Program-made: the position numbers and the translations under genes
The notes under the pieces: model-generated
What the model was told of the DNA's origin: nothing
Database searches by the model: none
Seen by the model: only the letters and a program-made list of their open reading frames with translations
Shown: piece after piece, positions 30,932 through 42,165 of the stretch
How the letters are laid out: every line of letters starts with the position of its first letter
How positions within the stretch are numbered: position 1 is the stretch's first letter
Assembly: GCA_013339765.2 (NCBI GenBank)
Contig: CM023451.1
Location: 153,614,623 to 153,678,622 of the forward strand
DNA: 64,000 nucleotides
Source: Haemaphysalis longicornis
Taxonomy: Eukaryota > Arthropoda > Arachnida > Ixodida > Ixodidae
Direction: 5' to 3'

Positions 30932-31097
30932 ATATGTCATTTAATTTCTACTTGCAAGTGCACCTTGTACCGCGTCAAGCTTTTGCTCCGGTCGCGATCA
31001 CGACGCGCCTATTGAAGTGCAGATATCGTGAACGCGCCTGTCCCGTCGTACGCGCGGACACCAGTCAAGTAGATTTTTGGGAAGTGATACACGGTGT

Positions 31098-31177
31098 GCA
31101 GTGCGTAGGCGACTTGCAACCGAACGATTCGCAACTTGCAGTGCGTAGGCGACTCGCAACCGAACGATTCGCAACTG
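31098..31177 (+). repeat. 40-bp tandem duplication
   Basis: GTGCGTAGGCGACTTGCAAC starts at 31101 and, with one change, at 31141. The two units are adjacent within the P-like element. Confidence 0.9.
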
Positions 31178-31439
31178 AATTTTTTGGTTATCGCCGGTGC
31201 ATGTAGTTTGCTAGGCCGGCGATGCGCGGCAGTGCCTTTGCAATTGTTACAAGGTAGATTCCCAGTTGATATAATTCCATCGTCCTATTACCTTGGTAGG
31301 TGTCCGTCTGTTGACTGGAAGAGTGCTGGATCTAGAATCTGGATCTTTTTGAGGTCTCGCTCTGGATTTCGCTTTTCAACGCTTCAGACTGCGAGGTTAG
31401 TGTATGAACGTTTTCAACTGATATCACCTTGAATTTATT

Positions 31440-31562
31440 GACACTGAGACAAGTTGAAACTTGGCGAAAAAAAAGTTTATTGACGCCACTTACCCTCTTC
31501 TTCTTTTTTTTTGCTCAATAAAACGTTGTGCCTCCTCCTCCTCCTCCTCCTCCTCCTCCTTC
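31440..31562 (+). mobile_element. LINE 3' tail with (CTC)n microsatellite
   Basis: TTTGCTCAATAAAACGTTGTG followed by ~11 CTC repeats resembles the 3' end at ~57992-58014 (CTCAGTAAAAGTTGATTCCTCCTCCTC). It is probably a strongly 5'-truncated copy of the same LINE, landed inside the P-like element. Confidence 0.5.
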
Positions 31563-32240
31563 GCAAAAAGTCTATCGAAGGCACGCGAACAACGGTAAAA
31601 ACATTCCACAATTTTTTAGCTTGAAATCTGCATGAAGTGCTGCTTACCTATATATATATAGAACGGCCGTTTAATTGAATAGTCATCTCTGGGATTGCCA
31701 GTGAAACTGCAACGCAAACTTGGGCATTCTACAGTGCGGTAGCCGCACGGCGTTTGCCCACTGTTTGCGGCGTTCTCCATCGCTTGGGAACCTATAAACG
31801 GCGGCGATTGCAAACAAAGGATGAATGCACACCAATGTACAGCAATACTAGTTAGCGGAATGATGCATTCACCGGTGGGAAGTGACGCCCAATTCCTTGG
31901 GTAGCGATCGCGACTTGCAGCCTGGCACCGAGCATTTGCGGCATTGTTATAGCGAGCCGCTTCACAAAACTGCTGCGGCCACACTGAAGGCCGTGTAACC
32001 GCGCGTTTAGGTTCACGGTCGCGCGCTGCAAAACGGCCTTCTACCTGCCTATCAGCTGATTTCCGCCGGCTCGGCGCTGGCAGATGCAGACGACAAGAGA
32101 GGCGATACAGGACGGAGGAGGCGGAGAAGGTGCACCGAGAGAGAGGGAAAAAGAGTCCGCCATTCGACTTACAAAAATGGCGTTTCCGGCTGTGCTGGGT
32201 GTGACGTCAGGGCCTCTCCTAAGCTTTTTTTTCCTCCATG

Positions 32241-32248
32241 GCTACGGG
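32241..32248. repeat. 8-bp target duplication, right, of P-like transposon
   Basis: GCTACGGG is identical to 30655-30662. Confidence 0.88.
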
Positions 32249-33717
32249 CAAGCTTTGTTGACACCATGAATCCCGCACTCTGCTCAAGGCTGGAAAAGTG
32301 AACGAAAAATCTGGCCGCATGTGTGCGGCGGCTTGGCCTTGGGCGGCGAACTCGCAGCCGCACGGTGAGTATCGTGCGCTCGTTCTCTTTGATCCACCGC
32401 GCACTGTTTATCCAAAAAGCGCTGTATCAGATGTGGCCCCGCTGGTGCCGGGTCTTATTTTGCGGCGGTGGTAATTCCTGCCGGCGTCATGTAAAAAAGA
32501 CATTTTAAACCGACACAGGACCGGTGCACAAAACGCTTCAATCATGTGACCAGTTCAGCTTGGGGCGACGCGTGGTGGAGAGCGGCAACGTTGGCAAAAT
32601 ATGATCCGCCGCGGCTCTGAGCTTTCTAGCGCTGGAGCGAGCGCCATTTCTTCGACAATCTCAAACATCGGTTGCCTTGGCAACAAGGCACAAACCACTG
32701 TAGAAGTCAGTTACGGTTCCGTGATCCCGGTTCAGCTCGGGGCCCCACCTCGCGACATGTGGGCACTGCAGGCGCACCACTCACTCCCATTGGGAAGTGC
32801 TGTGGGCGTCTTTGTTTCGCGATGAAATGCGACGTTGCGCTTCTGCGGGTGGATAGTGCTTCCCATGGTCTGGATTATCTTTCTCTAGCGACGTACGACT
32901 CAACCTCGTATGGGGTATGTGCAGTGTGCGTGGCTAAAAGCCATCACGGCTTGTGGGCGAGAGTTAAGTGACTTGCTGTTCGTCCCCGCAAATCGCGCGC
33001 GAGGTGAGTGCCGAATTTACGACGGGCAGGAGGAGGCAACCCATCGTCTGTCAATCGCGGTTCAGACTTGCAACGCATGTTGTGACGTTGTGTTAGTTCG
33101 AAACGCATCTCTGGATTGTTTTGAAGTTGAATAAAATGTGTGCGTCAAACCCGGGCATTCGGTTCAGGCCGTTCTCTGCGATTGCACGAACGAAGTGCCA
33201 CGGGGCTTCAACGCTTTCTTTATGGAATGTACTCAAGTAAGAGAATATCCATGTCGTTTTATGGCCGTGTTGCATTCGATACAAACGGTTAAGCGTTTGT
33301 TTACACTTGTTTCGTTTGTCGTAAAATGTCCAAGCACTCCGGCACTCCGCTGGCAGATCAGCCGGCTAGCCGCCGCTGAGCAGACGACTCATCTCGTTGC
33401 CGGAAGTGCGTGAAAAAGCCGCCCAATAGCAGGATGTCTAGCTCATGACGAACATCTGGGAATCGATGATGTAGACATGTGAAGATGGCGGCGTCCAAAA
33501 ACACGAAGGGAAGGGTGAGAAAAAAGCGACAAACTTTGCACCAAAAGTGTGAGCTTTCCGCTGCGCGTAAAAGAGTAATACTTGGCACAGATGACGTTGA
33601 CGACCCAATCTAACGATTACGCCAGTTCATTTAGTGTGCACAAAACGCCTTTCAGGGCCCCTTTAACTTCCGCCATAAAATCTGGACACACCGGAGTTTT
33701 TGTTTTCTGCTCCCATC
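32249..33717. other. No gene recognised
   Basis: GC-richer than average at its start. Frames of up to 99 residues lack domains. An AATAAA at 33130-33135 has no linked coding region that I can support. Confidence 0.45.
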
Positions 33718-33805
33718 AAAAAAACGGCCGCACGGCCGGGAATTGAACCAGCGTGCTCAGCAGCGCAACGCCTTACCCACTCAGCCACCGCGCTCTGTTT
33801 TCCAC
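33690..33805 (-). mobile_element. SINE head, minus strand (tRNA-like with Ruka-type body start)
   Basis: On the minus strand, an A box TGGCTGAGTGGGTAAGGCG (~33790-33772) and B box GGTTCAATTCCCGG (~33750-33737) are followed by GCCGTTTTTTTGATGGGAGC, which matches the body start of the SINE at 24640. The body is truncated near 33690. The head could fold like a Leu/Ser-type tRNA, but context says SINE. Confidence 0.7.
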
Positions 33806-35559
33806 CGGGCTTTATGCCGGCACCAACAGTGGGTGACCTAACTGAAAGAGGGGACAGAGGATTAACGCTGGTCTCTCAGAAATCAAGGAAGACAAATTAT
33901 CAGCCCAAAATAGCTTTAATAAAGCCCGCTATATAGCGTGTAATCACATAAGTTTTCAAAATACTTTTCAATATTCCCACGGTTATGTTTCCGCTGCAAG
34001 CTCGTTTTGGTAAACGACAAATGGCGCCACGCGGCCAAGTTAAAAATCACCATAAAAATACGTACGAATACTATCATTCCAAAGAGCAGCGGCGTAAGAA
34101 TTCTCGGCGGGTTCTAGACGAGCGGGTTCTTGCCAACTCACAATCGCCAAAAACAGCAAACTCTTTAACCAACTATTGCCAGAAGGAAAACGTCAAACCC
34201 AGATAAGAGCACGAGAGAGAGAAAAGAAACGATAAGATTCTTTCAACTACTGATCATTACCAGAACATTGCAGAGCCTGTCCGTACCGCAAATTTACCCG
34301 CACCAAAGTAAGTGAAAGAACCACCGTCATTAGGACAGCATACAAGGCAGTTTCTCAACCTCGCAATTTTGACCGGGCGATGAATTAACAAAGAGTGGAC
34401 CACCAGGGGAACGGAATGAACATGCATAGACGGGTCTAGAAGAAGGGGGCCGCCAATTACTCGATAGAGGGATGAAATAACAATATTCAGAGCAAAGAGT
34501 GCACTGGGGATGCGCAGGACAACAGCGGGTAAGGACAATGGGAAAGGACTTCAATGGGAAAGGACTTCACGCTGCAGTCATCCTACGTTGGGGATAAGGA
34601 CGATGAATAGGTGCTCAACTTGTGTCTTCCTTACGCATTTCAACAAATCGGAGGAGCCACTCTCCTAGCACCAGGAAAGCGGATGTAAAAACAAAATCGG
34701 GAGGGGCCATCATACCCCAAAAGAAACAGGCACCCCCACACAGGCACCCCCAAAGAGAAAAGAAGAAACAAGCACCCCTCCCCCCTTTGAAAGGAAACCA
34801 CTGCACGCCATGATAGACATGACACCTTTTCAGCGACCCCGCATAAAATCTCTCCTCTACCAGAAATAGGGATAGAATACTACACAAGAAGGGGCGGTAT
34901 GCCAGGCTCAAGTTTATTGGGATAAAGTTTCAATATCATGAGACTACAGTATACATCGACTCCGGGGTGTACAAAGGCACGAGGCCTCAATGAAGGTAGT
35001 TGACTACTCTGGCAATCTTTTTGACTGCATGACCCTCCAACATACAGAAACAAAGTGGAAGTTGGAGCAATTCCCTTGGCAATCGGAATAGCGGAAGTAT
35101 CAAATAGAAGCGTAGCATCATTACAGACTCAGATAAGACATTCTACAGTTTTCTACGGCAGAATGCCAAGCGCTTCGGTACGATATTCCCATCCATGAAG
35201 GAGAAAGTTAACAACTTCACCTGGGCAACCGGATCCAATGGTCGGGAAGAGAACGACGCACTGTGCAGAAGTCACACGAACTCACATACCGTGCTCCTTC
35301 TGACCACGACTACCACACTGCCCTCTTCGAAAAACGTTAAGAACGAATCCTCAGCCTATGCCTAGGAACACAATCTTTCCCCTTGCTACAACGATGTCTC
35401 AATGCCGAAGAATCACGAACTTTGTGCACAAAAACCAACACAGTTATCTGAAAATCCATATGCGTTAAGGCGTTCGGTGGGAACGTCAGACGTTAACGTA
35501 GAAATCTGCTAAAATTGGGGAAACATCCACCCTCTTGCGCGCAACCTAGCCATGTGCAA
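33806..35559. other. No gene recognised
   Basis: Short frames and an A/C-rich stretch at 34700-34800. The later part (34900-35559) might be badly decayed LINE sequence upstream of the remnant at 35560. Confidence 0.4.
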
Positions 35560-35720
35560 GTGTATGGCCAGGGGCGAACAACTCAAACATAACATATTAT
35601 ACTTCTCTGAGGCATGGGAAGCAGATTTGACCAGCTCGTTACCTCAAGATCAGCGCGAGGACAAGGGAAGGAGGTGCTGCATCTGGTGCCGTAGACTCAG
35701 GTTTAAACTTTAAGCTCCCT
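35560..35720 (+). pseudogene. Decayed LINE C-terminal coding end
   Basis: The frame AWEADLTSSLPQDQRE resembles the tail that follows the reverse transcriptase in I/R1-type LINEs (WE..L.S....DQ). After a frame change the text continues RTREGGAASGAVDSG, resembling the usual RARE.A...G.LD ending. The motif is short and degenerate, so the call is tentative. Confidence 0.35.
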
Positions 35721-35977
35721 GCCATCTCTTTACCCTATTAGATTCAACGCATCTCATGCTCGCCCCTCTGTCCTTATTGCGTCTGTCCAGCGTTGTCCGC
35801 ACAGCTGCGCCTCTCCTCCTCTCCTCTCTCCGATAGCGAACACTCTCTCCCAAACAGCTACAGGTTGGCGCAGCGCGCTCTCACTCCGTTGCTAGTCGCC
35901 GGTGGGCGTCGCTGCGCGCGCTGCGTATGTGCAGTACTCTCTCTCTCCGCGCTCTCCTCTCCTTCGGGCGCTGTGAA

Positions 35978-36013
35978 TATAAAGCGGCATGCCGCGCTCC
36001 GACGGTCTCAGTC
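35978..36013 (+). promoter_or_regulatory. TATA box plus arthropod initiator
   Basis: TATAAA at 35978-35983 is followed by TCAGTC at 36008-36013. The initiator A (36010) lies 32 nt from the first T of TATA, which is the canonical spacing, and TCAGT is the arthropod initiator consensus. The related copy at 17253 has a weaker ATATAACC and TTCGGTC. Transcription is inferred. Confidence 0.55.
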
Positions 36014-36050
36014 GACGGTCGTCCACGTTACACTTGCACTCTCTCGCAGT

Positions 36051-36146
36051 ACTGGACGATTGCTTGATGCAATCGTCGAGCACCTAACTGTGCACTTTAC
36101 GGACCACAAGGCACTCATTCTCGTCTGCAATAAAGACCGTACCTGA
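36051..36146 (+). pseudogene. Endonuclease C-terminal scrap (Helentron-type)
   Basis: The frame ends HLTVHFTDHKALILVCNKDRT before TGA at 36144-36146. The FTDHKA motif corresponds to the final catalytic Asp-His of EEP endonucleases and matches FSDHKA in the 23916-24223 remnant. It opens directly after promoter-proximal sequence, so the rest of the gene was deleted. Confidence 0.6.
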
Positions 36147-36230
36147 GCATTCGTGTACTGCATGTGCATTGCATGGTGAAAATGGAAAATTACGCCCACC
36201 TCCCCGTCGCGTGAGAATCCCTGCTATAAG

Positions 36231-39200
36231 CGTAATCAATACGATGGAAAACGCCAATGGAACCCCCCATCAGCCCAGCCTAGACATCACAGAATAAACA
36301 TTTTGATACACTGACACTGACTCCTCCTCGCTGAAACTGACGAACACCTCGCACTGGCAACCTTTCACGATCACATTTTAAGCCACAGAAGCGCAGAGAG
36401 CCTTTGTCTCTCCTGGGACCCGGCGATTAAAAACCCTAGTTGCTAGTCTGTCTCTTTTCGGTAACCTTTAGTGCTCGTGAAGCATAGATAGGAAATTCAG
36501 CAGCTGCGTATGAACACGCTCCGTGGGAGTCGAAGTATCGCTATCGCGCCTTGCATCTTAGGATTCAAACGTAGATGTCTCTGCAACTTTTTCGCTTCAC
36601 ACGCTTGATCCGGTGGGCTACTAGCGCCCTCATGCGACGGCACTATAAGGCAAAAGGCTAGGTAAGTATTTCACATCAGTAGCGGGAAAGACCAAAGCAA
36701 ATTGTCATCAGTGACAAAAAAAAATGAGAGTTTAAAAACTTTTTGTCATTTTTTGGAAAAGCAGCTGTGTAACGATACCCAGAGGAGCAAAGATATCCTA
36801 TGTCCAAGTGCAGACGATTCCTGAAGCAACTCTCTGTCTATTATCGCATTGACCTTGACTTTTCGAAAGCCATATATAACACCACGTGTTCACAATACCC
36901 ATTGGCGTGAGTTTCATACAGCCCTGCACTCCTCCTGGCGTATATATTTGCGTCCGAATGCAGAGCACCCCCACCCCATGCAGGTGTTCGGTAGCCTTCT
37001 AGACATTTTCCAGAGAAATGTTTACGATTCCTTCGCTCAGTATTCCAAGGATGCGCTGGCGCGTGAATTGCCGGAATAAAAAGCTTCCGCCGGTCACCGG
37101 AAGAGGAGTAAATAGCAAGAAAGAACTAGAATTAAGGTCAAGTGCGCCGGAGTGATTGGTGCGCCAGTGGTTACGTGTCTCTGGTCTCCCCCACCCCCCG
37201 GGTCTCAGACTCTTAGAGAAGCTTGCGCATGGATAGTAAATATAGGAGTCCTGGACAAAGTGAGCAATGTTTTCAGTTTATTCACGCTATAAGGGGCGGC
37301 GGCGAATCGTGCGCTTGGAGGGCCTAGAATGCACATGCAAGTAGCGCCGGCCTCTTTTCAATAGGAACACGTAGGAAATAAGAACTTCGGTGGTCAGAAG
37401 ACCCAGGCGGAAGGACAGGCGCTTGAAGAAAGGCGGCTGAGTATCAAACGTACAACTTGATGGCCTCGCGGAGGGGGAAGTATGCGGGGGGATAGATATC
37501 ACTGCAACGCGTTCTGAGTTGCGTTAAACGTTTTACTGCTTTCATAATCAGCGGGTATTCTTTTACCCACCTGTTATATTTTGAGCAAATTTACCTGTCC
37601 TTGTTGAACTTTTCTCGGCTTGTGACTTTCTTTTTTACACAGCTGATGTTTAGCAATGTAGATTTCGCGTGAACAAATGCGTGAATAAGCTGCATTGGGT
37701 CGTATCGCCTGCAAGAATATTGATCTGCCTTCCTAATAGCACGTCTAGAAAAAGTCGTAGAAAAATGTTCGGGCTTAAATCTTTTACAAACGCTGCACCA
37801 CCAAACTAAACTTACGTCCTGAGTTATATCTGCAATTTCCCAAACGAGCGTCACCCTCCATCAATTATCCGTGTGCTGTTTTGCCTTATCCGCCAACGGT
37901 TGATGTTTTAAAGCGAAGCTCTACTAATCCGGTCCAGCGGCTTCGCCCGTCGCGGTGGATTTTACCTTCATTTGACCGCAGCTGCGCATCACGTGACTCA
38001 ACGGGCCGAGCTCCGCCGCAGCCTAGTCCGCTAACCACCGCCATCTCTTCCTCTGCTGCCGGCTTGGCGCATGTGACCACGTGACCCGCCTGAGCACGTG
38101 GCTCATCGCGTGCAGGCGAGCTTAATGAGCGCGAAGCAGGGTCGCCCTCTCTTCTGCGAGCGTCGCGTGGAGGCTCGAGGTTTGAGCCGTCGTCGGGAAG
38201 CGGCTTCTGACTACCCCTCGGATACCATCCGGCGAACTGCTTCGTTGGAGAGGGTCCAGAATGCCAAGCGTGGGAAGCTAGCGTCGGTAACCTGAGGAAG
38301 AGAGAATCGTTAGCTTGGAAAACGTGAGAAGCGAGGCCACCAGTCCGGAACCACAAAGGCAGGATTGGGTCGAATGGTATAACAGTTACCGCTAAATCGA
38401 AGCTTAACCAAGTTAAACCAAGACTCAACCAGACGAAGCCAAGCTTTCGCTTTCAATATCCAGGACTAGCTGAGCTAAGCCGCAGGAATTGTTTAAGTAT
38501 TCTTTTCTAGTCAAAACTATTGTGGGTTGGAGTAACCTTGACCCGCGAGTTTTTGTGGCGCCTAGTATACGTAGCTTTGTAAAAAATTTGGAAATATCTC
38601 GTGAGTTACTTTTTGTTGTTCTTCTTGTTACTCTGACTTTTGTACCTTTTTCAGCGTATGAGTATCAGTTATGACAGAGTCCTTCAATGCTTTTCTGGTC
38701 ACGAAACTCCGGCCGAAGTTTCATTCAGGGACAAAAGCTGCCGCTAGGATCGCCCCCTGTTAACGTGAAGGCTTCGCCGGCGGGCGACGACGCTTGCGGG
38801 CCGGCGGTTTCTCCGTCGGCAACGCGCCTGCTTTCATCTGCTCTTCATTTCCACCGGTAAAAACGCGAGCGAAGTGCGCATGTTTTTTGAGTCAGTTGTT
38901 GTCGCGTAGCTCAGCTGTGAAATTGAGGCAAGACCACGGGTGTTACTGAGGCATATATGTTGCAGTGTTCGTTTCGCTGCGGCAGGCACAGCTAAGTTCT
39001 CGCTTTGAGATGGTGGACATCTGACGTTTTTCAATTTTTGACTAGCCTTTGCAGCCGCCTGCATAATTTGAGTTACTAGCGCCAGAATTAAATGTGTATT
39101 CAGCCCTGGGCGGCATGCTGCGCTGAGCAAATAGGTGTGCAAACATACAACACGTTGGGTTAGCGCTGTGTTTGCGCTATTTTATAGCGCGCTAATAATG

Positions 39201-39431
39201 TAAAAAAATATTCGAGATTCGGAAAGTGAGCGTGGACAGCTGGAAAAAAAAACGCTCACAAAATGGAAGCAGCATAATTGCGCGCGGAGGGGCCAGGGTA
39301 GGAGGTAAATGCTACAGCCTTGAGCGACTTTCTCGGCTGTCCTCATAGGCATAGGGTGTGTCAACAGATAAAAATTCGCCCGCTCAGTGCCTGTCACACC
39401 CCTCCCACCCAAACGGCAAGTTTAAAAAACA
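36231..39431. other. No gene recognised
   Basis: The 180-residue minus-strand frame at 37886-38428 has no recognisable domain and overlaps a GC-rich repeat-like region. Nothing else supports a gene. Confidence 0.45.
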
Positions 39432-39660
39432 TTGATTGATTGATTATGAGGTTTAACGTGCCGACGCTACACCGGCAATGGGGCGCGCTCCGTAGTGTAG
39501 CACTCCGGATTAATTTTAACCACTCAGGTATCTTAAACTTGCGTCGAAATCTCGAACACACAAGCGTTTTCTCTTTTCGCCTCCATCAGAAAAGCGGCTG
39601 GGAACCCGCGGTCCTTGGGCTTATCAGCACCAAGGAGGCAAACGCGGCGGTCAAGTTAAA
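39432..39660 (-). mobile_element. Ruka-type SINE, minus strand
   Basis: The minus strand reads a tRNA-like head with CGCGGGTTCCCAGCCGC, then GGAGGCGAAAAGAGAAAACGC, AAGTTTAAGATACCTGAGTGGT, TAATCCGGAGTGCTACACTA, AGCGTCGGCACGTTAAACC and a (CAAT)n tail at 39432-39445. It is the same family as 24640-24895, here essentially full length. Confidence 0.82.
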
Positions 39661-39786
39661 ATATATATATATGCAGGCAAAGATAGCCATGCTCCGCCTT
39701 CCAAATTCAAAATGTCTGATTGGATAACCAAAATCACAGTAGCTGCAGTCCCATCGTTGTTCAGCGACTAAAAGCGACGACATTTT

Positions 39787-40161
39787 TCAGACGGATTTTC
39801 TCGTTGTGAGGCGCGACCGTGGCTTGGGCTTCGTAAAATACGCCGGCAGGTTTTCAAATATCCGGGGTAGGGCATCGAAGCGGAGCTTGAGCTTCTCGCG
39901 CTGCAGAAGCACAGATTGCCCACTTATTTCGAACTCATCGGCTCGAATAATGTCCGTAGGGTCGAAATGTTTCTCGCACACACGAACGGCCTTCGACTCG
40001 AACCTGAAAGCGTCCGTCTCCTGTCGTGGAATGGCTCGCTTCCACCTGTGGCGTTGTTCGCGGTCGCTTGGGAGGCAGAACAGCGAAGCCTTTTCCGTTG
40101 TACTTCGATAGCCAGAGCGGCAACCAGGTACACAGCACGTCAGGGGCATGGTAGTTTCCAT
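39787..40161 (-). CDS. THAP-domain protein, single-exon frame or first exon
   Basis: I place the start at 40161 (METTMPLTCC) or 40149 (MPLTCC); an upstream in-frame ATG at 40239 gives a leader without homology. The N-terminal ~80 residues form a THAP zinc finger: CCVPGC for the first zinc pair, a mid-domain W in HRWKRAIP, and VCEKHFDPTDI giving C-x2-H. This is followed by DALPRIFENLP, matching the AVPTIF-like box that often follows THAP domains. THAP domains bind DNA in P-type transposases and their domesticated relatives. The frame stops after RLTTRKSV, far shorter than a transposase, so it is a truncated copy, a small THAP protein, or a first exon whose donor I cannot see. A SINE lies just downstream. 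Confidence 0.72.
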   Translation of the reverse strand: METTMPLTCCVPGCRSGYRSTTEKASLFCLPSDREQRHRWKRAIPRQETDAFRFESKAVRVCEKHFDPTDIIRADEFEISGQSVLLQREKLKLRFDALPRIFENLPAYFTKPKPRSRLTTRKSV

Positions 40162-40395
40162 AGTTTGCCCTTCGTGATTACTGTAGAAAGCTATATCACA
40201 CAACAAACACCAGCAAGCTCGCGCTCCAACGCACTGCAAATGCGGCCGCCGCCGTTCAAGCCGCCTTCACCTAAAGCTTTGGTCCCCATATGAAGCTCTC
40301 CCATAGCGTTACGGAGAAGTTTCGTGACCAGAAAGCGATTGAAGGACTCTGGTTATGATGTTACTTGTCCACTCCTGGAACAGCCTGTAAGGACT

Positions 40396-40505
40396 AACAG
40401 TATCTGAAAACAAACAAAATAAATAAATAACTAAATAAATAAATAAATAAATAATAAATAAATAAATAAATCAATAAATAAATACATAAATAAATAAATA
40501 AATAA
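40396..40505. repeat. (TAAA)n microsatellite
   Basis: About 100 bp of TAAA/AAAT repeats with few interruptions. Confidence 0.95.
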
Positions 40506-41779
40506 AATTTTTGCAAGTGGGAATGAAGGCCTGAAAACGTAAAGCTTGCTGTAATTCCTAATCGACAGACAATATTGCAATGGTTGCGAGTCTATTCGTA
40601 ATTAAAAAAATGCTGTTTGCTTAGCTGACAGCGATTGAAAGTTGCTTGGAAGGGGGCTATAAACTGACCGGATAATTGCCGGAAGTAGCTACGGACAGTG
40701 AGGGATAATTGCTAGTTAACCCGAAGTCAGCGTTCTTCAAATGACACATTGGGCGCTATTTGCTTAACAAAGTGAACCGGCCCCCAATCGTAGTAGGAGA
40801 TTGAGTGGGTTCGACGGCGCATAGTTTTTTACGCTGTTAACTTGTCTAAGGCGTCTAAATTATATCTTTGCCAACACCACCTTGGTGTAAAAAAGTGTTA
40901 ATGATACTGGATAATAGTTTCTCCCTCGTGAGAGCCGAACATATATTCACAGAGAAGGGAAGTTTTAAGAATCGTAAGTTATTGGCTGTTCGCAGCTTAA
41001 AAAGGTACCTATATTTTTCACCCCATGTTACAGAAACAGCACGTGACGAAATACTATAAGAACTAATAGAGGCAAAGATGTGCCTGCGTTTTGTGTGTCT
41101 TGTTTTCCTACCTTTTGCGTCCTTTTGCTTAGCGCTGCCTGTTCCGTACGAACTCGTATGAGCCAGCCGGGTGTCGCCAAATTGTCAGACATTGTTTTTA
41201 TAGGCCATTGCAATGGAAATGCGAGTAACCGAATCAACAAGACCACCGCCAGTTAAAAAAACACACATGGCTGCTAATCTACTATTTTTAACCGCGCTGA
41301 ATGGTTCTCGAAATATTAACGTAATGCTTGAACTAAACAGATAACGTGCACACAAACTTATCGAATTCGGCGGGTACGCACGCGCAATGCACAGGGAACG
41401 CAAATGGAGATGCGAGATATGAAAAAAAAAAAAAATTGGCCGCGTATCTGCTCCTCTCGATGCAAATGTCGACAAAAGACGATAGTCTTTATCGACGTTT
41501 GCCAAGTAAATGCCTCCCTTCGCCTTCCCGCTCACCTCTCATTTTGTTCCTCTTGCGTCGCGCTCCTCCAAGGTAAAGACGCCAAAGGTTTGCTTAAAAT
41601 TATTTTAAATTTACCGCGTTCCACGGCTCCAGGACGGGTGTCTCGATGCCAACGCTGCCGTACGGCGAAGACGCGGGTGAATCGAGGCGCCCTACTTCAA
41701 CGTTTATAGAACCGCGTTTCCCTACTCCACGTGCGTTGCAAGAAGAACGTGGAACCTATCTAGTGGAACCTTTCGTAAC
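40506..41779. other. No gene recognised
   Basis: Frames of up to 116 residues, none with a domain I can name. Confidence 0.5.
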
Positions 41780-42165
41780 TGTTGCTATAGTGGCGCGGGC
41801 AACAGCAGGCGACGGTGGAGTGAATTTTTTTCTGCAGTTGATGAAGTATTTAATTTCGAAAAAAATCAAGCATGCATGACTTTTTATAAAGGAACACTGC
41901 AAATATCACTTCTGTATTAATCTGTTGTCATTATATTTGCGTAATGTCTTGTTTTCTTCAACAACTGTTGACAAGTATGAACATAACACCGGGCTTAGAT
42001 GGGTAGATTTAGCTGTGACTACATAAGACTATTGCGCAGGCATTGTTTTACTTTGGCCGGGTGACTGAATCGAGTCACAGACAGACAGACGGACAGACAG
42101 ACATACAGGCAGACCAAAATTTCTGCATTTAAGTAGCCCAAGAAAGACCATCGTCTTTAAAAAAA
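41780..42165 (+). repeat. Dispersed ~380-bp repeat with (CAGA)n, copy 1
   Basis: Colinear with 58205-58585: GGCAACAGCAGGCGACGG, TTTGCGTAATGTCTTGTT, GTTAACACCGGRCTTAGA-like, GCCGGGTGNCTGAATCGAGTCA, a (CAGA)n tract, CCAAAATTTCTGCNTTTAAG, and a terminal AAGACCATCGTCTTTAAA near-palindrome. It is an unclassified family whose ends look hairpin-like. At 58 kb it lies directly after a Helentron-like box. Confidence 0.75.

Larger units (their letters stand above)
30663..32240 (+). mobile_element. P-superfamily-like DNA transposon (1578 bp, non-autonomous)
   Basis: Termini 30663-30693 and 32210-32240 are perfect 31-bp inverted repeats starting CATGGAGGAAAAAAAAGC. An exact 8-bp duplication GCTACGGG flanks the element. 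Inverted repeats of 31 bp starting CAT plus an 8-bp, often GC-rich, duplication are the signature of Drosophila P-type elements. Near the left end an ATG-initiated 26-codon frame (30851-30931) includes SLCCAV..RNSKR, reminiscent of a THAP-domain start, which would fit a decayed P transposase. No transposase core is present. A LINE 3' tail with (CTC)n at 31440-31562 appears inserted inside. hAT is the main alternative superfamily. Confidence 0.8.
35780..36230 (+). mobile_element. Internally deleted Helentron-like element with promoter and endonuclease scrap
   Basis: The 5' part (TCTCCGATAGCGAACACTCT, GTGCAGTACTCTCTCTCTCCGCG, CTCCTCTCCTTCGGGCG) matches the copy at 16869. A TATA box and initiator follow, and about 40 bp later the sequence jumps to the last ~30 residues of an endonuclease. 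It ends with a GAAAATTACGCCCACCTCCCCG box near 36190-36215, as in related copies at 53770 and 58160. This looks like promoter plus 3' end retained after loss of the whole middle. Confidence 0.58.

Noticed and set aside
33737..33800. Functional tRNA gene (minus strand)
   Set aside because: A and B boxes are good, but it is followed by a SINE body and no clean acceptor stem or terminator was found.
37886..38428. 180-residue minus-strand frame
   Set aside because: No recognisable motif and GC-biased repeat-like sequence; likely chance.
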